From Burkholderiaceae bacterium (GTDB taxonomy: Bacteria > Pseudomonadota > Gammaproteobacteria > Burkholderiales > Burkholderiaceae_C): a DNA stretch of 64,000 bases. Shown piece by piece: positions 57,688 through 64,000 of this stretch; positions within the stretch are counted from its first letter, which is position 1, and each line of letters opens with the position of its first letter. The position numbers and the translations under genes were made by a program. The stretch is from the NCBI GenBank assembly GCA_024235895.1, contig JACKLM010000002.1:930001-994000 (forward strand), written 5' to 3'. Under the pieces are notes generated by a model that was not told the origin of the DNA, ran no database searches, and worked only from the letters and a program-made list of their open reading frames with translations.

Positions 57688-59502
57688 ATGATCCGACCCG
57701 TCCTGCTGGCGCTCGCCATGAGCCTGGCGCTGGCCTGCGGCACGGCCTTCGCGCAGGCGCAGCCGGCCGCGGCCGCACAGCCGCCGAAGGTGCTGCGCTA
57801 TGCCTTCCCGGTCGCCGAGACCGGGTTCGACCCGGCGCAGATCTCGGACCTGTACTCGCGAACGATCGCGGCCAGCATCTTCGAGGCGCCGCTGACCTAC
57901 GACTATCTCGCGCGCCCGGCCAGGGTCGTGCCGCAGACCGCCGAGTCCTTGCCCGAGATCGGCGACGGCGGCCGCCGATTCACCTTCCGGATCCGGCCGG
58001 GCATCTTCTTCGCCGACGACCCGGCGTTCGGCGGCAGGCCGCGCGAGCTGACCGCGGCCGACTACGTCTACTCGATCAAGCGCCATTACGACCCGAAGTT
58101 CAAGAGCCCGAACCTGTTCCAGCTCGAGAACGCCGGGCTGCTCGGCCTGTCCGAGTTGCGCAGGCGCGCGATCGAGGCCAGCCAGCCCTTCGACTACGAC
58201 ACCGAGGTCGAGGGCGCACGGGCGCTGGACCGCTATACCTTCGAGCTGCGCCTCGCCGAGCCGGCCCCGCGCTTCCACTACCTGTTCACCGACGGCGGCT
58301 CGATGGGCGCGGTCGCGCGCGAGGTCGTCGAGCGCTACGGCGACACGATCATGGCGCACCCGGTGGGCACCGGGCCGTACCGGCTCGCCGATTGGCGGCG
58401 CTCGTCGCGGATCGTGCTCGAGCGCAACCCGAGCTACCGCGAGCACGTCTACGACGCCCGGCCGCAGGCCGACGATGCCCAGGGCCAGGCGATCGCGCGC
58501 GCCTTCGCCGGGCGCAGGCTGCCGATGATCGACCGCGTCGAGATCAGCATCGTCGAGGAGGTGCAGCCGCGCTGGCTGGCCTTCCTCAACGGCGAGCACG
58601 ACTTCCTCGACCGCCTGCCCAACGAATTCGCCCCGGTGGCGATCCCGCACAACCAGCTCGCGCCCAACCTGCGCAAGCAGGGCATCGTGATGGAGCGCCA
58701 GCCGCTGGTCGACACGACCTACAGCTATTTCGGGATGGAGAACCCGGTCGTCGGCGGCTACACGCCCGAGCGCATCGCGCTGCGCCGCGCGCTGGCGCTG
58801 GCCTACGACGTCGAGCTGGAGATCGCGCAGGTCCGGCTCGGGCAGGCGATCCCGGCGCAGGCGATCGTGCCGCCGCAGCTGTCGGGCTACGACCCGGCGC
58901 TGAAGACCGAGATGAGCGACCACGATGTCGCGCGTGCCAACGCGCTGCTGGACCTGTACGGCTGGCGCGACCGCGACGGCGACGGCTGGCGCGAGCAGCC
59001 CGACGGCAGCACGCTCGCCATCGAGTACGCCGCCCAGCCCGACCAGCTCTCGCGCAAGCTGCAGGAGCTGTGGCGCAAGGCCGCCGAGTCGGTCGGCGTC
59101 CGCATGCGCTTCGCGATCGCCAAGTGGCCCGAGCAGCTCAAGGCCAGCCGCGCCGGCAAGCTGATGATGTGGGGCGTGGCCTGGGGCGGCGTCAGCCCCG
59201 ACGGCAGCTACTTCCTCGACCTGATGTACGGCCCGAACAAGGGCCAGGCGAACCACGCCCGCTTCGACCTGCCCGAATACAACGCGCTGTACGAGCGCCA
59301 GCGCGTGCTGCCCGACGGCCCCGAGCGCGACGCGCTGATCCGCCGCGCGATGCGGCTCGGCGTGGCCTACATGCCGTACAAGGCGACCGGCCACCGCATG
59401 GCGACCGACCTGATGCACCCGCAGCTCGTCGGCTACCGGCGCCACCCCTTCCTGCGCGATTTCTGGCGCTACGTCGACATCGACACCGCCAGGCTGCCGT
59501 GA
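57688..59502 (+). CDS. Extracellular solute-binding protein family 5, copy 1
   Basis: The 604-residue periplasmic binding protein has a signal peptide (MIRPVLLALAMSLALACGTAFA). Cluster-5 motifs are VLRYAFPVAETGFDPAQISDLYSRTI, FTFRIRPGIFFADDPAFGG, HPVGTGPYRLADW and LDLYGWRDRDGDGWREQPDG. It should bind peptides or related oligomers and deliver them to the YejBEF-type transporter encoded divergently, 237 bp away. This copy differs from the next two around the ligand loops, for example LNGEHDFLDRLPNEFAPVAIP. Its stop overlaps the next ATG by one base (59502). Confidence 0.94.
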   Translation: MIRPVLLALAMSLALACGTAFAQAQPAAAAQPPKVLRYAFPVAETGFDPAQISDLYSRTIAASIFEAPLTYDYLARPARVVPQTAESLPEIGDGGRRFTFRIRPGIFFADDPAFGGRPRELTAADYVYSIKRHYDPKFKSPNLFQLENAGLLGLSELRRRAIEASQPFDYDTEVEGARALDRYTFELRLAEPAPRFHYLFTDGGSMGAVAREVVERYGDTIMAHPVGTGPYRLADWRRSSRIVLERNPSYREHVYDARPQADDAQGQAIARAFAGRRLPMIDRVEISIVEEVQPRWLAFLNGEHDFLDRLPNEFAPVAIPHNQLAPNLRKQGIVMERQPLVDTTYSYFGMENPVVGGYTPERIALRRALALAYDVELEIAQVRLGQAIPAQAIVPPQLSGYDPALKTEMSDHDVARANALLDLYGWRDRDGDGWREQPDGSTLAIEYAAQPDQLSRKLQELWRKAAESVGVRMRFAIAKWPEQLKASRAGKLMMWGVAWGGVSPDGSYFLDLMYGPNKGQANHARFDLPEYNALYERQRVLPDGPERDALIRRAMRLGVAYMPYKATGHRMATDLMHPQLVGYRRHPFLRDFWRYVDIDTARLP

Positions 59503-61394
59503 TGAGCGTCGGTGCCTCGCGCGCCTTCCTGTCGGCGTTCCGTCGCGCCGCGATCGCCGTCGTGCTCGGCTGCGCCGTCGTCGGCGCCGCGGCGGCGGGC
59601 GAGCCGGGCGCGCCGGGCGACGCGATGCCGGCGCACCAGGCCGGCGCGGCGAAGAAGGTGCTGCGCGTGGCCTTCAACACCGCCGAGACCAGCTTCGACC
59701 CGGTGCAGATCAGCGACCTGTACTCGCGCACGATCACGCCGCATATCTTCGAGGGCCTCTACCACTACGACCACCTGGCGCGGCCGGCGAAGATCAAGCC
59801 GCTGACCGCAGCCGGCATGCCCGAGGTCTCGGCCGACTGGCGCAGCTGGACCGTGCGCGTCAGGCCCGGCATCTTCTTTGCCGACGACCCGGCCTTCCAG
59901 GGCCGGCGGCGCGAGCTGACCGCGCGCGACTATGTCTACTCGATCCTGCGCACCGCCGACCCGGCCAACCGCAGCGAGCTTTGGACCTACATCGCGTCGC
60001 TCAAGATCGCCGGCCTGGCCGAGAAGCGCCAGCAGCACCTGGACGCCAGGACGCCGTTCGACTACGACCGCGAGCCCGAGGGCCTGCGCACGCTGGACCG
60101 CTACACGCTGCAGATCCGCCTCGTCGACCCCAACCCGCGCTTCCTCGGCGCGCTGGCCGCCTCGGACATCCTGGGCGCGGTCGCGCGCGAGGTGGTCGAG
60201 TTCTACGGCGACAGGATCGGCGAGCATCCGGTCGGCACCGGGCCGTTCCGGCTCGCGAGCTGGCGCCGCAGCTCGCGCATCGTCCTCGCGCGCAACCCCG
60301 GCTACCGCGAACGCTTCTACGACGCCGAGCCCGCTCCCGACGATGCCGAGGGCCAGGCGATCCGGGCCCGCTTCGAGGGCCGGCGCATCCCGATCGTCGA
60401 CGAGGTGGAGGTCTCGATCATCGAGGAGGACCAGCCGATGTGGCTGAGCTTCCTGAACGCCGAGATCGACGCGCTGGCGTCCAAGTACGGGCCGGTGCCG
60501 GGCAACTTCGTCGTCCAGGCGATGCCGGGCGGGCAGATCGCGCCCAACCTCGCGAAGCGGGGCATCCAGGGCCGGCAGTCGGTCAACCCCGACATCGCGA
60601 TCACCTACTTCAACATGGAGGACCCGGTGGTCGGCGGCTATACGCCCGAGCGGGTCGCGCTGCGCAGGGCGATCGGGCTGGCGATGGACATCGAGCGCGA
60701 GATCCGGATCATCCGCCGCGGCCAGGCGATCCCGGCGCAGTCCAACATCGTGCCGTACACGACCGGCTACGACCCGGGCTTCAAGAGCGAGGCCGGCGAC
60801 CACGACCCGGCGCGCGCGATGGCGCTGCTGGACCTGTACGGCTATGTCGACCGCGACGGCGACGGCTGGCGCGAGCAGCCCGACGGCCAGCCGCTGGAAC
60901 TGCTCAAGGCCACGCAGCCGGAGCAGATCTACCGCCAGTTCGACGAGCTGTTCCGCAAGAACATGGAAGCGGTCGGGATCAAGGTGCGCTTCGAGACCGG
61001 GCAGTGGCCCGAGCACCTGAAGAAGGCGCGCGCCGGCAAGCTGCAGATCTGGGCCCTGGGCTCGTCGGCGACGAGCACCGACGGCCAGACCGCGCTGTTC
61101 CGCCTGCATGGGCTGCAGGCCGGGTCGCAGAACCTGGCGCGGTTTCGCCTGCCCGAGTTCGACGCGCTGTTCGACCGCATGTCGCAGTTGCCCGACGGCC
61201 CCGAGCGCGAGGCGCTGTTCCTGCAGGCCAAGAAGATCGGCACCGCCTACATGCCCTACAAGCCGACCGTGCACCGCATCAGCACCGACCTGTGGCACCC
61301 GTGGCTGATCGGCTACCGGCGGCCGACGTTCTGGAACGAGTGGTGGCACCTGGTCGACCTCGACCCGCAGCAGCGCGCGCGGGCGTTGCAGTGA
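59502..61394 (+). CDS. Extracellular solute-binding protein family 5, copy 2
   Basis: The 630-residue paralogue of the preceding gene has a signal sequence (AAIAVVLGCAVVGAAAA). The same motifs occur in order: VLRVAFNTAETSFDPVQISDLYSRTI, VRVRPGIFFADDPAFQGRRREL, HPVGTGPFRLASW and LDLYGYVDRDGDGWREQPDG. It is closer to copy 3 than to copy 1, sharing YDAEPAPDDAEGQA and GDHDPARAMALLDLYGYVD. Its stop overlaps a GTG of the next gene by four bases. It is probably translated by coupling with its neighbours. Ligand unknown. Confidence 0.94.
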   Translation: MSVGASRAFLSAFRRAAIAVVLGCAVVGAAAAGEPGAPGDAMPAHQAGAAKKVLRVAFNTAETSFDPVQISDLYSRTITPHIFEGLYHYDHLARPAKIKPLTAAGMPEVSADWRSWTVRVRPGIFFADDPAFQGRRRELTARDYVYSILRTADPANRSELWTYIASLKIAGLAEKRQQHLDARTPFDYDREPEGLRTLDRYTLQIRLVDPNPRFLGALAASDILGAVAREVVEFYGDRIGEHPVGTGPFRLASWRRSSRIVLARNPGYRERFYDAEPAPDDAEGQAIRARFEGRRIPIVDEVEVSIIEEDQPMWLSFLNAEIDALASKYGPVPGNFVVQAMPGGQIAPNLAKRGIQGRQSVNPDIAITYFNMEDPVVGGYTPERVALRRAIGLAMDIEREIRIIRRGQAIPAQSNIVPYTTGYDPGFKSEAGDHDPARAMALLDLYGYVDRDGDGWREQPDGQPLELLKATQPEQIYRQFDELFRKNMEAVGIKVRFETGQWPEHLKKARAGKLQIWALGSSATSTDGQTALFRLHGLQAGSQNLARFRLPEFDALFDRMSQLPDGPEREALFLQAKKIGTAYMPYKPTVHRISTDLWHPWLIGYRRPTFWNEWWHLVDLDPQQRARALQ

Positions 61395-61396
61395 CG

Positions 61397-63304
61397 ATGC
61401 GACACGCCGCCGCGCCGCAGGGCGCGCTGCGGCCGCGGTTGCCGGCGGCCGGCTGGCCGGGCGTGCTGGACAGGCTGCTCGCAGGGCTCGCGCTGCTCGC
61501 GTGGGCGGCCACCTCGCCGCCGGCGGCTGCACAGCCGGCCGACCCGGCGACCGCGGCGCCTGCGCCTGCGACCGGGCCGCGCGCGAAGGTGCTGCGCTAT
61601 GCCTTCCGCGTCGCCGAGACGAATTTCGACCCGGCGCAGGTGATCGACATCTACTCGCGCACCGTCACGCCGCACATCTTCGAGGGCCTGTACGGCTACG
61701 ACCACCTCGCGCGCCCGTACCGCATCCGCCCGCTCACCGCCGCCGCGATGCCCGAGGTCAGCGACGACTTCCGGACCTGGACGGTGCGCGTGCAGCCCGG
61801 CATCTTCTTCGCCGACGACCCGGCGTTCGGCGGCCGGCGGCGCGAGCTGACCGCCGACGACTATGTCTACAGCTTCAAGCGCTTCGCCGACCCGGCGCTC
61901 AAGAGCCCGGCCTGGACCGGGCTGGAGCAGCAGGGCATCGTCGGGCTGGCCGAGCTGCGACGCGAGGCGCTGGAGGGCCGGCGGCCGTTCGACATCGACC
62001 GCCCGATCGCCGGCCTGCAGGCGCTGGACCGCACGACGATCCGCTTCCGGCTGCGCGAGCCGCGGCCGCGCTTCCTCGAGACGCTGGCCACCGGCGACCT
62101 GTTCGGCGCGGTCGCGCGCGAGGTCGTCGAGCATTACGGCGACGCGATCGGCGCGCACCCGGTCGGCACCGGGCCGTTCCGGCTCGTGCAATGGCGGCGC
62201 AGCTCGTTCATCGCGCTGGAGCGCAACCCCGGCTACCGCGAGCGCGTCTACGACGCCGAGCCCGCGCCCGACGATGCCGAGGGCCAGGCGCTGCGCGCGC
62301 GCTTCGCCGGCCGGCGCATCCCGATGGTCGACCGGGTCGAGATCGACGTCATCGAGGAGGAGCAGCCGCGCTGGCTGAGCTTCCTGCAGGGGCGGCACGA
62401 CTTCCTGGAGCAGATGCCGGCGTCGTTCATCGACCTGGCGATGCCGGGCGGCCGCATCGCGCCGAATCTCGCGCGCGAGGGCATTCGTGGCTACCGCATG
62501 GTCAGGCCGGATGTCTTCTACATGCTCTACAACATGGAGCACCCGGTGATCGGCGGCCTGACCCCCGATCGCGTCGCGCTGCGCCGCGCGATCGGGCTGG
62601 CGCTGGACGTGCCGCGCGAGATCGCGCTCGTCTGGCGCGGCCAGGCGATCCCGGCGCAGTCGCCGCTGGTGCCCGGCACGCGCGGCTACGACCCGGCGTT
62701 CAAGAGCGAGATGGGCGACCACGACCCGGCGCGCGCGATGGCGCTGCTGGACCTGTACGGATATGTCGACCGCGACGGCGACGGCTGGCGCGACCAGCCC
62801 AACGGCCGGCCCCTGGTGCTGGAGATCACGACCCAGCCCGACAACCAGTCGCGCGCGCTCGACGACCTGCGGGCGAAGAACCTGGCCGCGGTCGGCCTGC
62901 GCGTGGTCTACAAGCCGGCCAAGTGGCCGGAGAACCTCAAGGCGGCGCGCGCCGGCCAGTACATGGTGTGGCGCGTCGGCGGCTCGGCCGCCGCGCCCGA
63001 TGGGCTGCCGGCGCTGGCGCGCTACCACTCGCGCCAGATCGGCGGCCAGAACATGGGCCGCTTCGTGCTGGCCGAGTTCGACGCGCTGTACGAGCGCATG
63101 GAGCTGATCCCGGACAGCGCCGAACGCGACGCGCTGTTCCACGAGGCCAAGCGGCTGGCGGTCGCCTACGCGCCGTACAAGACGCTGATCCACCGCATCG
63201 TCACCGACCTGGCGCGGCCGCAACTGGTGGGCTACCGGCGCCCGCTGTTCTGGCAGGACTGGTGGCATGTGGTCGACATCGAGCCCGGCGGGTCCGTCCG
63301 CTGA
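61397..63304 (+). CDS. Extracellular solute-binding protein family 5, copy 3
   Basis: This third tandem paralogue has 635 residues from ATG 61397 (GTG 61391, which overlaps the upstream stop, is an alternative). The signal sequence is VLDRLLAGLALLAWAATSPPAAA. Motifs again run VLRYAFRVAETNFDPAQVIDIYSRT, VRVQPGIFFADDPAFGGRRREL, HPVGTGPFRLVQW and LDLYGYVDRDGDGWRDQPNG. The loops facing the ligand cleft differ from copy 2 (FLQGRHDFLEQMPASFIDLAMP against FLNAEIDALASKYGPVPGNF), which suggests different ligand preference for a shared permease. It ends the array. Confidence 0.94.
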   Translation: MRHAAAPQGALRPRLPAAGWPGVLDRLLAGLALLAWAATSPPAAAQPADPATAAPAPATGPRAKVLRYAFRVAETNFDPAQVIDIYSRTVTPHIFEGLYGYDHLARPYRIRPLTAAAMPEVSDDFRTWTVRVQPGIFFADDPAFGGRRRELTADDYVYSFKRFADPALKSPAWTGLEQQGIVGLAELRREALEGRRPFDIDRPIAGLQALDRTTIRFRLREPRPRFLETLATGDLFGAVAREVVEHYGDAIGAHPVGTGPFRLVQWRRSSFIALERNPGYRERVYDAEPAPDDAEGQALRARFAGRRIPMVDRVEIDVIEEEQPRWLSFLQGRHDFLEQMPASFIDLAMPGGRIAPNLAREGIRGYRMVRPDVFYMLYNMEHPVIGGLTPDRVALRRAIGLALDVPREIALVWRGQAIPAQSPLVPGTRGYDPAFKSEMGDHDPARAMALLDLYGYVDRDGDGWRDQPNGRPLVLEITTQPDNQSRALDDLRAKNLAAVGLRVVYKPAKWPENLKAARAGQYMVWRVGGSAAAPDGLPALARYHSRQIGGQNMGRFVLAEFDALYERMELIPDSAERDALFHEAKRLAVAYAPYKTLIHRIVTDLARPQLVGYRRPLFWQDWWHVVDIEPGGSVR

Positions 63305-63615
63305 GACCGCCTCGGCGTTAGCGGTAGGAGTCGGCCCGACACGGTGCCGTGAGAGTCGTGACGAGCCCGCATCGGGACTTGCCGGATTGCATGCACACCA
63401 GCCGAGGCTCACGCGCTTGGCATCATCGGTGACGGGCTGCAACCAATCGGCCGATGGCCCGGATGAACGGCGAAGCGGCATGGGCCGCCGTGAGCCTTCC
63501 CTTTCGTGCTCTCGACGACAAGACTGCGATGGCGCAACTGGGAACCTTTGTTGACCATTGGTTACCGGCCATGTCATGCGCGCGCAGGCTTCGCGGCCGT
63601 AACCTCCAGCTGTCA

Positions 63616-63680
63616 CCCTGAGCCAGGGGGTCGACAGGGCTGTCGCACCCCCCTGGATCAGGGGGGGTTGACAGGGCCGT
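63616..63680. promoter_or_regulatory. Direct and inverted repeats upstream of the FeeM-type gene
   Basis: Two direct repeats of the form CAGGGGG-T-YGACAGGGCYGT occur at about 63624-63643 and 63659-63680. Between them, CCCCCCT-GGATC-AGGGGGG forms a palindrome with the same arms and 5-nt spacer as that at 11000-11016. The set ends about 60 bp before the FeeM-type start and looks like a regulator-binding region. The rest of the 438-bp gap from 63305 shows no gene. Confidence 0.45.
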
Positions 63681-63742
63681 AACCGCATTTCCGGCGCGCT
63701 GGCTCTTCGTGCGTCTTCACATTCCTGGCAAGATTAGTACTT

Positions 63743-64000
63743 ATGCAAGCTCGCACCGTCGCCGTCGCGCCACTGGCCATGCCGCGCGGCATGGCCATCC
63801 CGTCGCTCAGGGGGTCAGACGGCCACCGTCATGCCGAGCGCACGTTCACGGTTCGCACCGCGAGCTCCGGCCCAGAGCGAGAACACGCCGCCGAACTGCT
63901 GCGCGAACGCTACAGCTGGCGCGGCTACCGAACCGTCCAGTTGCCGGCCGACCAGACAGGATTTCGCTCGACGCTGAGCGCGCACGACGGCGACGATGTC
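63743..64000 (+). CDS. Long-chain N-acyl amino acid synthase, FeeM type (partial, cut by window edge)
   Basis: The first 86 codons are visible. After a low-complexity start (MQARTVAVAPLAMPRG), the sequence FTVRTASSGPEREHAAELLR is followed by ERYSWRGYRTVQLPADQTGF and RSTLSAHDGDDV. This matches the opening of FeeM-like GNAT-fold acyltransferases, which join long-chain acyl groups to amino acids. Related proteins occur near exosortase/PEP-CTERM loci in betaproteobacteria. No Shine-Dalgarno precedes the ATG. The catalytic region lies beyond the window. Confidence 0.7.
   Translation, partial: MQARTVAVAPLAMPRGMAIPSLRGSDGHRHAERTFTVRTASSGPEREHAAELLRERYSWRGYRTVQLPADQTGFRSTLSAHDGDDV

Noticed and set aside
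63267..63554. 95-residue plus-strand frame after the third binding protein
   Set aside because: It begins inside the preceding gene, shows no family motif or ribosome site and has composition unlike real genes here.
63720..63745. Sigma54 promoter (TGGCA...) before the FeeM-type gene
   Set aside because: TGGCAAG is present, but the expected GC dinucleotide at -12 spacing is missing.

Overview
The window is very GC-rich (about 70% or more by eye), densely coded chromosomal DNA from a Gram-negative bacterium. Its gene content points to a betaproteobacterium of the order Burkholderiales (Rubrivivax/Leptothrix/Methylibium-like): the TorF-GlnK-AmtB order, lptD-surA-rsmA, AmgK, DUF2853, a FixJ/DctR-type two-component pair beside a malic enzyme, and a FeeM-type N-acyl amino acid synthase. 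Genus is inference. I see no phage, CRISPR array, integrase or complete insertion sequence. Mobile-type DNA is limited to one 167-bp MITE-like hairpin element and two copies of a dispersed intergenic repeat.

Layout. 1-1122 (minus): nitrogen sensing and transport (porin-like TorF, PII protein GlnK, the first codons of an ammonium transporter). 1392-3911 (plus): a ComM-type AAA ATPase, tRNA-Arg(CCG) and RlpA. 3983-4149: MITE-like element. 4252-9984: a 1910-residue protein carrying two alpha/beta-hydrolase domains and a CHAT caspase-like protease domain, the most unusual gene here. 10068-15489: hemolysin III/PAQR protein, PhoX-type phosphatase, ProC, UbiA, DUF2853. 15490-17646: dispersed repeat and release factor 3. 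18021-20892: LEA-type lipoprotein and a hybrid histidine kinase. 20946-25456 (minus): OxyR, a glutathione transferase, an NCS2 uracil/xanthine permease and a DUF1688 (URC4-like) protein. 25637-30961: a two-component pair divergent from NADP-malic enzyme. 31080-32134: exported ribonuclease with its barstar-type inhibitor, followed by a terminator and a 700-bp repeat-rich gap.

32838-38549: rsmA, surA and lptD on the minus strand, divergent from amgK with only 18 bp between start codons. 38830-43343: GDSL esterase lipoprotein, OmpW-like protein, HIT protein, a small 'translational machinery' family protein, a DksA-type zinc-finger protein and a geranylgeranyl-reductase-family flavoprotein. 43439-46647: M14 carboxypeptidase and an attenuator-controlled DAHP synthase with an aromatic-rich leader peptide. 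46667-52172 (minus): Uma2 nuclease-fold protein, glycerate kinase/hydroxypyruvate reductase, hydroxypyruvate isomerase and a TonB-dependent receptor. 52618-53649: metzincin-type metallopeptidase. 53751-63304: a peptide ABC transporter (ATPase and two permeases, minus) divergent from three tandem paralogous substrate-binding proteins (plus). 63743-64000: the beginning of a FeeM-type N-acyl amino acid synthase.

Regulatory themes. Several genes have a sigma70-like -10 box ending only 6-9 nt before the start codon and no Shine-Dalgarno sequence (proC, ubiA, oxyR, amgK, the flavoprotein, the aromatic leader peptide, possibly the TonB receptor), which suggests leaderless mRNAs. A C5-6T-N5-AG5-6 palindrome occurs upstream of both the PhoX and FeeM genes. 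All positions and motifs were read by eye; no database search was run.
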